From assembly GCF_022539665.2 (NCBI RefSeq), contig NC_081340.1, positions 1,860,001-1,924,000 on the forward strand: a DNA stretch of 64,000 bases, read 5' to 3'. The notes beneath the pieces were generated by a model. That model saw nothing but the letters and a program-made list of their open reading frames with translations. It did no database searches and was not told the origin of the DNA. The DNA comes from Daphnia carinata (Eukaryota > Arthropoda > Branchiopoda > Diplostraca > Daphniidae). The position numbers were made by a program, and so were the translations under genes. Positions 52,656 through 63,178 of this stretch are shown one piece after another (the first letter of the stretch is position 1; each line of letters opens with the position of its first letter).

Positions 52656-53308
52656 TCATACGGTACAGCAGCTCCTCAGATTAAGTCCAACCAGAAGTTC
52701 ATAGGGTGCTAGCTGTTTACCTATGACATGATTTACACTGAAGGTAACAAAAAATTGAGTTTAGAGTGCTTTCCAATCACTAGAAATATTTTCTGAATAA
52801 TTTATTCTAATGCTAAACGATAATTTGTGGCTCTGAGGTGCCAATATTAAATCATACTGCCTATGGTATCTGACAACTTACAAATCCCACAAGCATAACA
52901 TGTTGCACCTGTGAAACAAAATTGCATTGAGTTTCAGATGTCGATAAAAATAGTTGGCTAACTGCATGGCTGGATTTACAATGGGCTTATTTTGATTGAA
53001 CAGCTTGAGTTTTCCTGCTGTATTCTCTCCATGATATGTTCCGTCAATCACACATGTAGACTCCTAAGTGAAAAATAGTAAAACTCACAACATAACCAGA
53101 GGTGACTAACAAATATTTACCGAAGCAATAGTTTGCTGGCTGTCAGTACGAAACTGAGATCCTTCTAATGAGACATTTCAAGAATCCATTATGAACAAAA
53201 AATGTTTAAAATAAACTCACTTTCCCGAGCACGAACAGCATAACAGTCCAAATGGGTGGATGAAACGATTCTAGTAGATACAACAGCAGACAATCCGAGA
53301 ACCAAGAT
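52656..53308 (-). CDS. Unrecognised spliced gene, 5' end not found
   Basis: Four pieces with good splice signals keep one frame: (up to 53308)-53221, 53164-53121, 53063-52882 and 52737-52656, with introns of 56, 57 and 144 bp, typical for this genome. The donors are GTGAGT, GTAAAT and GTAAGT. The frame gives about 130 residues containing VSSTHLDCYAVRARE, CVIDGTYHGENTAGKL, MQLANYFYRHLKLNAILF and a C-terminus APYELLVGLNLRSCC. I recognise no family. An in-frame TAA at 53309-53311 and no ATG mean the first exon is missing; a foldback repeat begins just upstream, so the 5' end may be displaced or destroyed. Confidence 0.5.
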
Positions 53309-53443
53309 TTACTTTTACTATGATTATTTAAGGAAAAAACTAGTGCTCTGTAGATCAACGGGATTTTAGTGTCACGAAGTGCTATTATCCCGCGGATACC
53401 AGGTGGCGCTAGTGTGGTGATTGTGGTCGAATATATCCATTAA

Positions 53444-53820
53444 GCTAGCGCGATGCACCAAAAATATTAATTATATTTCAAAAACGGTTGACTTAATGAA
53501 AAAATAGCAATTTTCCCGGAATCAACATTCGATTTGAGTATATCCTGTGAAATTCAACCAATTCGGATGAGTGTTGGTTTTTGCAGGAAAAAATTCTAAG
53601 CCCGACTAAATAAGCCCGACTTAAGAATAAGAAAAGTCGGGCTTATTTAGTAATGGGCTTATTTTCAAGCCCAACAATTTGACAAAAAAGGTGTACAACT
53701 TGGAACTCTATAAAAACTATACGTTATGCTCAAAATTAAACGCTGATTTTCGGGAAATTATTCATTTTCTCGTCAGACCAACAGTTTTTTTAAAAATATA
53801 TTGAATTTCCCGATAGGGAT
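53444..53820. mobile_element. Foldback element, copy 2 (diverged)
   Basis: The left arm (53444-53620) closely matches the left arm of copy 1, including TTTTCCCGGAATCAACATTC and GGTTTTTGCAGGAAAAAATT. The centre forms a perfect 17-bp hairpin (53606-53622 with 53634-53650). The right arm, to about 53800, is recognisable but diverged. GAATTTCCCGATAGGG at 53802-53818 also occurs at 48076, beside copy 1. Confidence 0.6.
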
Positions 53821-54036
53821 TCTGCCAGGATGATATGATGTAGGGCATCACTGACCCCTTTTTTTACGATATTCTCTCAACCTTCGGCCATCGGTAAAAA
53901 GGAAAAAGAAATCCTTACTGTATGTGCTACATGTTGGTATTTGCATATTTCCAACAAAAACAAATGTAAAGTAGGGATAATCCTTACAGTTCTGCTAAGA
54001 AGCAATAAATTTTTTCTTAGCACCAACAAAGTTTTT

Positions 54037-57000
54037 TTATAGGTAATCAGACAACGATCGGCCTGCAGCTTCTATTAAGAAGGCAATCACGGACAAATGC
54101 TGTTTGATTTGAGCCCACTCAGTCGGTCTTTCCGCTTCTGTCTGATTGCCAACAGCCTCCAAAAGATCCGTCAAACCACTGAAACTGCTGCTCGAATAGC
54201 TGTTGCTTGAGCTTGGCGCAAACACAATATGGCTATGTTGTTTTGATTTTGTCAGTTATAAGAAAGTACATATTGGAAATGTTAGTGTCGTTTTTTTAGA
54301 GAGAAATGGCAAAATTGTAACTGAATGAAATACTTGTATTCTGGCCGGTTGGGCAGTCCATGCGGGTCGATAAAGTGGCGTTCCAATTGCATAAGCTGAT
54401 CGTTAACTTTTCGTACGGCCAAGACACTGGTATATAAAAAAAATGGCAATGGAAAAGCACAATAATCGCAATAATATTCATTTACGTACTCGCTGGAATC
54501 GATTGTACTCAAGGTGTTGTTTTGAAAGTTCCTAGTAGCTGCGCTGAAGTTCCTGACGGCCGATTCGAAATGATCTATATTAAACATACATGAAAGATTA
54601 GCATCATAAAGTGAGCTCTTGCCATGTATCAGTTGCTATTTTCGAGCTGAAAAATTCGCTACTAACTCAGTGTGGCGTCATTGGCCAACAATTGTGCCTC
54701 GTAACGTGTTTTTATATTGGCAACACTCTCTGACAAGTAGATGGCGTACCAGGCCAAATCCATTGGCAAAATGACTGATTCTGCTAGATTGCGAGCGATC
54801 TCTGTCCAAAGCTGTGTGACTGCTCGGTGGTACAGGAAATCTTTGTCGATAATGTCAGCAACTAGGTGATGCGTCTCATAGAGTGTGTGCTAAATGATTG
54901 AAAATCCAACAGCTAGTTTAGACGGATAGTTCTGTAACTTACAAGGTGGAACTTACATAGAGGGGATATGATCCAATGTTCTATGAACGTTGCATAGTTC
55001 AATGTGAGACGCCCAGAGATAAAGGATTGATACCCCGTTACAGTTATGCTAGAGATCATTTTTAAATAACACAAATACCTCTTCATAATTGTAACGAATG
55101 TCGATGGAAGGAATGCCCAAAATGTGCATAAAAGCTGTGTAGTCACTCCCGCTTCCTAAGATATTCACCCTGTATGTTCCGTTTATGCAAGATAAATATT
55201 CGATCATAAAATGTGATCTCTTATACAATTGATACAAAAATCTAAACTCTTCACAATTGCTAATATACCTTGGTCTACCCGGATGCAAAGTGTCGGGATA
55301 GCGATAGACCCAAGTATCAAATAAGGTAGGTCGTCCGGCTTCTACTTCTGATTGGCTGGGATTTTTTATTTTCTTAGAGCTTTCCAAATAAACACTATTC
55401 ATTAGTGGTGCGCCTTTTCCCCATAGAGAATAGTTGCCTTTTTGGTAGGAATTCTCGTTAAGTATATGTGCTTTAATGGAATGAGGGTCAAATAGAAACC
55501 GATATTCAAACACTTACCTTGGACTGCAATGTCAATGTTCAGGTAGGCCACAGCCCTTTGACTCAACACCTTCGAGTGCTCCTCAGCCCACTCGTAGGAG
55601 CCTATTAGTCCGTATTCTTCGGCTCCCCAACTACAAAAAACGAGACTTCGTCGCGGGCGCCAACCTGTTTGAGATAGAAAGATGTTTAGTAAACGATTCC
55701 GAATTTAACACCTGAATATTTAGCTGTGATCAAGTTTCGCTTTTCCGAAGGCTCTTGCCATTTCCATCATACAGGCCGTACCACCGGAAGGATCAAGAGA
55801 ACCGAGAATCCATGCATCGCGATGATTTCCGACCAGAACATAACGATCTGCAATAGATAAATGTTGTCAAATTGCGTATTTAACTTGGTTTATCTAGCTT
55901 ACCTGGTTCTTCTTGGCCGTGTAGCATGCCGATTGTATTGTATATTGTTGCCATTTTATTTGCTGTAAGAATTTCCATTTTGATTGTCCAATTTATGGAC
56001 CGGAATTCAGGCCCTAAGAAATATGTGGTGTTTAAACTGCCCCACCATTCGGCTGGTGCTTCCTTCCCTTTCAATGACCTGCAAATAGAACATGCCATAA
56101 AACAAAACATCAGGGTTAGCATCTCACAATTGAAGTAAGTGGAACCTAAGTAAATTCAAGACATCCTGCTCAAATCAGGACTTCGTATTACTAACCGTAA
56201 TAAGATTTCTGCTTCGTCATAACCTATCGGTTGCACAGGGATGTTGGGCAGCACGGCCTGTGATTGAGGAATCCTATAGGCACTTTCTTCAACGGTGGAC
56301 ACCAAAACACCGATTTAGTTTGTCTTAAACAATTCCTACACGTTTGTATGAAAATGCTTATACCGATGGCTGGATAGAATGGAGTTATGGGATCTCCGTT
56401 TCCAAGCATAATGGTGCCAGACTGGACGGCCATACCCGGCATCCACCACGAATCTGGATATGTTTCATTCCTCCCTTTCTTGGCAAACTCCTTCGGATCA
56501 GAGTACAATAATACACCAGCGGCACCTTTCTTTTCCGCCAGATCTGCCTAGTAAAGAAAAAACAACAAAAAAAAACAAACAAACCAAACATTTTAAGTAT
56601 TTAGTGCTACTAGTAAAAAATATATTGCTCATTGGCTTACGATATTTCCCCGAAATGATGCACCGTAACGGGCTAACACGATCTTGCCAGTAACGTCGAT
56701 TCCTTCTTTAGCCAAATACTCATAATCAGCTTCCTGTCCAAAATGAACGTAGACTAGGCCGTCCTATATGACGAACACGTTTTAGTCTAACTAAAACTCA
56801 GTGACGAGTCTAATATTAATATCTACAATCAATGTCATTTAACGTACGCATGTAACAGTTCCAGTTCCAGAGTATGCATTGAAATTGGGTGCCACAAGAG
56901 TTGAATTCTCTTCTGGCGAGTATAATGGCGTTTGTTTACCCGAAGATGTGAAACTGGCTACACCGTTGCTATCAATGAGATAGACCTTATTTGGCTTCTC

Positions 57001-57490
57001 CATGTCTGGATAAGACAGCAGAACATGGTATGGAACTACAGTGGCCTGGTCTAAACCGAATTCGAGAAACTGATCGCGCAACCATTCAGCCTGTTGACGG
57101 TCTTGTGCAGTTCCAGCTAAATGAGGAACACTACTTAGATGTCTGAAACAATGTTAAAATGAATGGTATGGGTACTGTAGAATATAAATTTTTCAAACAT
57201 CCAATTGTAAATTATTACTTAAGGAAGCTTTCGATTTTTGCAGACGAAATTTCGTCTTGTAAATCTTGGAAGACATCTCGCTTATTTGCTGACATCGATC
57301 GACTGGCGTTGTTGTAACCAGCATAATAAAGACCAACACCTTTATTTTGGAATGGAGTTTCCGAGATTAAGACGAAAAATGATTATTCGACATTTTACAT
57401 ATATGAATCGAGTTCAAGATAAAGCATACCGATAGCTATGCCTGTGGCAACGTAGAGGATTGCAAATCCAAAAACCCAGTTCTTGTTCAT
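54037..57490 (-). CDS. Glutamate carboxypeptidase II / NAALADase (M28B zinc peptidase)
   Basis: Type II membrane zinc exopeptidase of the FOLH1/NAALAD2 family, which removes C-terminal glutamate from peptides such as N-acetyl-aspartyl-glutamate and folyl-polyglutamates. Sixteen exons: 57430-57490, 57219-57339, 56848-57142, 56641-56763, 56364-56547, 56196-56286, 55903-56078, 55725-55847, 55518-55664, 55269-55437, 55079-55169, 54957-54980, 54667-54889, 54490-54574, 54334-54426, 54037-54232; 733 aa (human 750). The anchor is [17 protein letters not shown]. All zinc/catalytic residues are present: GNHRDAW, LDPSGG, GAEEYG, Asp in YLNIDIAV and His in YPLYHTLYET. The PA-domain insert and C-terminal dimerisation region ([20 protein letters not shown]) follow. 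Exon 8 has no GT donor before an in-frame stop; a GC donor at 55724-55723 restores phase, so that junction is uncertain. Confidence 0.92.
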
Positions 57491-58653
57491 TCTCAATATT
57501 TTTGGCCGTAGGGTAGAATACGTGAAGAATCTGGGCTCGAATCACCAACCTGTTGCACACGAAAAGCCAAGCTTTTCTGTGACATTTCGTCTAGCTTCCT
57601 CCTTATTACATCGTTGTTCCGATATAACCGGATAACTTTCTACGACAGCGAGCAATTGACACACACACCACATGGCATTTTCCCATGCAACCGTTCTGGT
57701 GCCATTTCCATTGGTCTGGCAAAAATGACCTTTAAAATAGGTACATCAACTTTGAAGTACTAATCACTAGATAAACTAAATAAATAAAACATTAAATTGG
57801 ATAGGATAACAGCTCGTCATATCTTCCTAAACCCAAAGTTCCCCCAGACTCACTGAACCCGTCATTCGTCTACTTGTTTACCTATGATGCCAAATCACAC
57901 ACCGATTTTTTATGTAATTTGTACCGCAAGGCAAATTATGTCAGGAAGTATATTAATAAAAAAGTTTTTTACAAAATCCTTGTACAGCTAGTTTACCATA
58001 AAAATTAAAGGACAAAAAATAAATAATTAAAGATTAACGAAGTGATCAGGTCTTTGTACATTTATTTTTTCCTCTTCATTCCAGTTATTACACAGACGAT
58101 TTCACCGATGAGGTATGACAATATTTCTTGAAATACGATGAGCAGCAAGTGAAGCTGCTTTAAGGCTGGTTTGAAAAAAAATAAAGACGCACTAATTGAC
58201 TGCTTCCCATGCTGTTCTTCGGATGCCACGAACTCGTTTTAGCACTCTGGATGGACAAGTGTCTGAAGGAACGACACTGATCGGCAGACATGTTTAGTTG
58301 CTAAATATATTATCACAAAACTTTTCCTTTTCTTTTCCTCGGTCAAACCCAACGAATGGAAGACAAAACGAAAATAAATTTTTATACTTACGCTCTCACA
58401 CATGAACTTTGGCACAGTAGAGCATGAGTTATGCCACTAACTTGCTTATGCATGTTTTTTCAGGGATCATTTTCTTTTTTTTTTTGTCAGTTTTGTAACA
58501 AGGCTATAACTCGACCCGGCCCGAACTAGGAAAAGAAAAAAAATTAGTTTGTACCAAAAAGGATCGATTTTTGACGCTCATTCGGCAACTTGATTCAACA
58601 CTATTGAAAAAGGCAAACATTTGTGAGTAAACACTCTCCTGCTGCCGGGTATG
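57491..58653. other. Spacer between NAALADase and ZFC3H1-like genes
   Basis: Contains the NAALADase promoter region and the ZFC3H1-like 3'UTR. A minus-strand segment at about 58196-58290 is open for 30-45 codons in two frames but has no supporting splice partner. Otherwise A/T-rich and featureless. Confidence 0.4.
58061..58066 (-). promoter_or_regulatory. Possible polyadenylation signal of the ZFC3H1-like gene
   Basis: AATAAA on the minus strand, about 590 bp after the stop codon. Confidence 0.35.
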
Positions 58654-61579
58654 TCAAAATGTGAGCTGCAGAAGGGCCAACGTTGCCAACCTGGCTGTGT
58701 TTTTGGAGACCACTGGAGATGACTTTTCTTGACGTCGCGCATCCGTTTGGGGCAGGTGCTGAAACGGGCACGGCACCATTTGGCAACAGGTCGAATCCAG
58801 TTGGAAGCGGCAGACTACGAGTGAGGAATCTAAACGAAACTCTTCGTTGCTACTTTGGGATAAACAGTAGCAGCGAGTTTAAATATTGCACATTACTACA
58901 TTCATTGGCGCAACGAGATTCAACTTAAAAGGTTTAAAGCTTATTACGCAAAACACAAGAAAAGGCATATCAAAATAATTTTGACTATGGTCTATTTGGG
59001 TATGGATTAAGATAAATGGAATCAACAATACTTACAGGAATCTGCTGGCATGTCCGTGTGGAGACCATATCGGGTAACTGCTGATATTATTTGGATGGCT
59101 CCAGTCATCGCCCAACGTACCGTAGAGCCAGTGTTCGTCATGAAGGATTTTGCTGCCCTCTAAAACATTTGGAAAGCTTTGTTTCGTTTTGGTTTGAACT
59201 GCGCCCTTAATTGACACAGCACTGTCAATAGCAGCCTCTGTAGGCTTTCGATACGTCAGATGATTGGTTTTGGCCAAGGCTTTGGCAAAGACTCGGGGTT
59301 TAACACGAAGAGGTGTTAAGGGGGGTAAAATAAAATTAGCCGCTGAACTGTTCAATCCAGGTTGGGTAGTCAATTTGGGTCGAAATTTAGCAGACACGCG
59401 CCTTGTCCTAAGGATGAACGTAAACGAATCAAGTAACAAAAAAGTTAGTACCCAGGATCTCCCAAGTTGAAAGCAGAAGACTATTTACCGATGTGTCCCT
59501 ATACCACTGTTAAGAACAGTAACTTGACGTTCAATCGACTGCATTTTTGTTTTTAAACGTTGTGTTTGGAGCTGGGAATTGGTGAGTTGTGTGCGAAGCT
59601 GTCGTTCCGTCTCTTCCGCTGTTTGGAGCAAGGCCCTAAGCCGATTCACTTCTTGGCTACTATTTAACCATAATAATCGATTTTTGTCCACTAGCCCCAA
59701 TTGGTTCTTAAGCGTCTCTTTTGTCATCGCCAAGTCACGCCTGTTAAATTAAATGAAAGTGTCATTAAATAGAGAAGAATCTGTTCCAAACCTCTTACTT
59801 TTTATGAAGGAGCTGTTGCTTCAAGGCGATAAGCTTCGGTGAACTGGATTCATTGGATTTCAACGGAGATTTGGTCTTTGGTCCATCAGAAGCACGCGGC
59901 GTCGATGTGGCATGCGGTTTGGCTGCCAGAGTTTCTCCCAGTTTTTTATTATTTTCCACACTTCGTTCGTTTTCTTTAGCATTGGTACCAAAGGGGATAG
60001 TGGGCGGCGGAATGGTCGGAGATTGCCTTCGCGATGTAGTCAACTTCGTGCACGGTTTAGGGGAAGAAATTGACAGGTCTTTTCCCGCCGACTGAGCTGG
60101 ATCAGTTTTTGAAGGAACAAGAATAGGCTTTTCGGAACCCGTAGCCGTAGAACCTACCCTAGACTCTTGGGGTGCAGAATGCTGAATGGAAACCGATGAA
60201 TCGCCTTTGGAAATATTATCTAACTGGGGCGGGACACAAGTCGGAACTTTAGGCGCTCCTTGCTTTAGAAGTTCGTTTTCACGTCGACGAATCTCTTGTT
60301 TAAGCCTTTGATACTCTTCTTGTTGGTTGCGGGGTAAATGGGAAAGGGCATGAGGTATAGCTGCATTCTTCTCCTCGACTGTCTTACGGACGGTTTTGAG
60401 AAGCGCAGAGATCGAGTTTTCCATATTGTATTCTTCGTCGTCGCTCGAATCGGAAGAATCATTCCGCAAATCAATTACAAGCCGGTCAGCTTTTGGGATA
60501 TGAATAGGTTTCAGCGGAGCCTTTGTCGGTGGGTTTCGCCTTTCGATAACAGGATTCAGCAATGGCGGTTCATCAACTCTTTTATCTTTTTGCTCTGGCT
60601 GCATTTGCACTTCTAAATCTTTCGTTTGTTTTCGAGCAACTTCGATTAAGAGCTGCGCCCTCAGTAATTCTTCATCTTCATCTTCATCTTCTTCGTCTCC
60701 TTCTTCCCCTTCCTAAACAAGAATTATTTATATGTTCTAGAAATTACAGATACTAAGCCTATAGCATTTGAATTTTAAAAAAAAGCTTATCAGTGTATAT
60801 TTATAAGTTCACATTAGATAAATATATTACCAACATGATTGTATAAGTACCTGTATTCCACTAGAAATTACTAGCTCTGACATGGAATTAATTTGAGGTA
60901 TTGTGACATCTGAATTTAAATTTTCTTTGGGTTTTGCATTTGCAACAACTGAATTCAGAGCTTCTATTCGTAACTTGATTTCTTCATCATCATCTGAGCC
61001 AGAATCCTCTTCCATGCTTTCCACAGAACCTGGAGTAATCAATTCAAAAGATTGTTTCCATCTTTTATCTTTGGAATCTTCAGATCCTATTGTCACAGAG
61101 TTGCCTGGTTTTTCTTCTTTCCTAACCTGGTTTGAGGGTACCCTTTCTCTGTTGGACCTACTACCACTGAATCGATTCCTAGAACTACTATTGCTATCCA
61201 ACCTCGATCTGGATTGCCCTAACCTTTTAAGAGTATTTGGTGGTGATTTTCTCTTTGATGGAACAGATGATTTTTCCCTACTGGATCTTTGGGTTGGCTT
61301 TAGACCACCTATGGGTTTCAATTCTATTTTTCCATTATTTCCTCCACTGTTTGTGCCAGACCCTGCATGCTTCGAACTGTGTAATCGGGTCTCAGTAAAA
61401 CTATCTGGTTTCCTAGATGACACCAAATTAGTTTCAAGAACAGATTTCCCAGAGTTTAACATTTGGGGTTTAATGGGAGGGCGATGTATGATTTCTGAGA
61501 TAATTTCTATCTCGTCGTTGGCTATCTCTCCTTCTTCTAACTCGCTGTCGCTCGTGACGGGATCCATTAGTTTTTCCAT
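58654..61579 (-). CDS. ZFC3H1: Short ZFC3H1/Red1-like zinc-finger protein
   Basis: ZFC3H1 links the MTR4 helicase to polyadenylated nuclear RNA in the PAXT connection, targeting it to the exosome; fission-yeast Red1 is the counterpart. Five exons in phase: 60851-61579, 59799-60712, 59489-59740, 59036-59407, 58654-58852; 821 aa. The N-terminus has the acidic ELEEGEI motif, then Ser-rich low complexity. An acidic Glu/Asp run before ELLRAQLL, the VIDLRNDSSDSSDDEE segment and YQRLKQEIRRRENE align with the human protein. A coiled coil occupies exon 3 (about 550-630). The last exon encodes CRFQLDSTCCQMVPCPFQH, a C-x7-C-x5-C-x3-H finger like human CRFDLTGTC...CQWQH. The protein then stops about 35 residues later, so the C-terminal HAT/TPR half of vertebrate ZFC3H1 is absent. 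The ATG at 61579 is the first giving the acidic start; a 5'UTR intron acceptor lies just upstream. Confidence 0.8.
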
Positions 61580-62080
61580 CGTTCCTGCTTTTACGATAGC
61601 CGCTAGTATGGTCATCAGAGAAGTCAAATTGTACACAAATTTGCAAAAGTATAAACTAGCTACCAATCTTCACTGCAAACCAAGTAACCAACACTGATCA
61701 AAAACGTTAATCTGCTATGAACTTTTACGCATTTACATGCGATTAGAGTTGGTATAGGACACTTAACCACTAATTCAATCAGCAGTCACTTTTCAGTATG
61801 CCATGATTCACGAAACCTTCAACTAATTTAGGGAAGGCCAGTGCAATGGCTTTGGCCCCCATGACTTAATTGAAAGTGGCATGGCATGAAGCGCCATTGA
61901 AATTGAAGATTGGGATTTTCGGAGCCACTGATTAAGAAAAGATAAACACCCCCAAAATAAATTATCTGTTATCCTTTAAATTCAAATGTTATTTATATAA
62001 AGACAAAATTTTTGGAGAAATTCTTGTTTTTAAAAAATGCTATAAAAGCTGTTAGATGTGCACAATCGGCTGTACACCAT

Positions 62081-62200
62081 CGCCACCTATGAGAATTTTT
62101 TGTGATAAAAAAATGGAAAAGTCTATTGCCCCCCAGAATCCGGGGGCTTATAGCATTTGTCTACTGCCCCCCCCCCCCCCCCCCCAGAATTCAGATGGCG
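62081..62200. mobile_element. 120-bp mini-element with CGCCAYCT/AGATGGCG ends and C19 tract
   Basis: The left end CGCCACCTATGAGAATT and the inverted right end CGCCATCTGAATTCT resemble each other. The interior has CCCCCC..GGGGG and an uninterrupted C run at 62167-62185. The ends match the modules at 26425 and 48150. Confidence 0.35.
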
Positions 62201-62291
62201 CTGGCAACGTGTACCGGTTCGCCTTTTCTTTAGTAGAATGTGTTGCAGACAGTGATAATAAATAATTTTAAAATTAATAGGCTAAGGAAGG

Positions 62292-62322
62292 TTAGGTTAG
62301 GATAAGTTAGGTGTTAGTTAGG
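62292..62322. repeat. Degenerate interstitial TTAGG repeats
   Basis: Four exact TTAGG units (62292, 62297, 62307, 62318) within 31 bp. TTAGG is the usual arthropod telomeric unit. Confidence 0.6.
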
Positions 62323-63057
62323 TTCACTAGAAAATACCAACAAGCGAAGAAAAAACCTTTTTAAAATGTTAAATGGGCAATTATTTCTATTATATCTCTG
62401 TAACATTCCTAAAGCAAAACAAGTAGTCAAAAGATTTACTTGACGAAGAGAATGAAAAAAAAAAAACTTTTATCACCTTGCTTGCGTAGGCCTTGGTAAT
62501 AAAAGTTGAGTAGAAGAAGAAACGGACGTGACATATGATGAACACCCAATTATTTACTTTTTAAACGTACAACATCCGCCGTGGTGTGGGTTATTGTCAA
62601 AACGGCAAAGGAAGAAACATTTCAATTTCCGTCGAATGTTTTGTATTTTTCGCAAAATAAATTGATTGATTCGTTATAATTTATTTGAAGCGTCACATTT
62701 ATTGAGATTGTTGAAAGGTAGTGAATACACTGTTCAATTACAGAATTTGTTGTGGACTTTGTAGTTGAAGTTGAATCTAAACACCTAGACAAACACGCCT
62801 CGTTTCTTTCTCCCTTGCGTCCCGTCTAATGCCGAATGCTTATCGTGTCCGACACCCAATGCCGTAACGATTGTTATTCGACCACAAACAAATTCAATAG
62901 GACTGCTTCCGTTCGTATCAGCTTTGTCCTGCGCCATGCAGCTATACCGAATGCTTTGTCTTGGCTGCGGACAAACGGGAATTATAAAAGCAAATGATAA
63001 GCGTTGCATCGTATCTGCTAGCAGCTAGAGAAAAATGACGTTCTAAAATCAGCTGCG

Positions 63058-63064
63058 TATAAAA
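63058..63064 (+). promoter_or_regulatory. TATA box of the ADGF gene
   Basis: TATAAAA 121 bp upstream of the ATG. TCAGT initiator-like sequence lies at 63098-63102, a little further than the usual 30 bp. Confidence 0.55.
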
Positions 63065-63178
63065 GGCACTGTGGAATCCGAAAATCAAGCTAGACAATCA
63101 GTCACTCTCTCACACGTCAGTGAGACTGGTTGAGGATAACGTTCTCCATCACTTTCACGCTGCATAGCTAAATTCAAG

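Larger units (their letters stand above)
61580..63057. other. Divergent intergenic region between ZFC3H1-like and ADGF genes
   Basis: About 1.6 kb holding both promoters. It contains a small AGATGGCG-ended element with a C19 run and a degenerate TTAGG array (listed separately). No additional gene seen. Confidence 0.5.

Noticed and set aside
54738-54750. AGATGGCG motif resembling mini-element ends
   Set aside because: It lies inside a conserved coding exon of the NAALADase gene, so it is coincidental.
58196-58290. Minus-strand open segment ending VRGIRRTAWEAVN-stop
   Set aside because: Two overlapping frames are equally open, and no upstream exon with matching phase was found.
60903-61697. 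264-codon open frame on the plus strand
   Set aside because: It is the antisense shadow of the Ser/Glu-rich first exon of the ZFC3H1-like gene.
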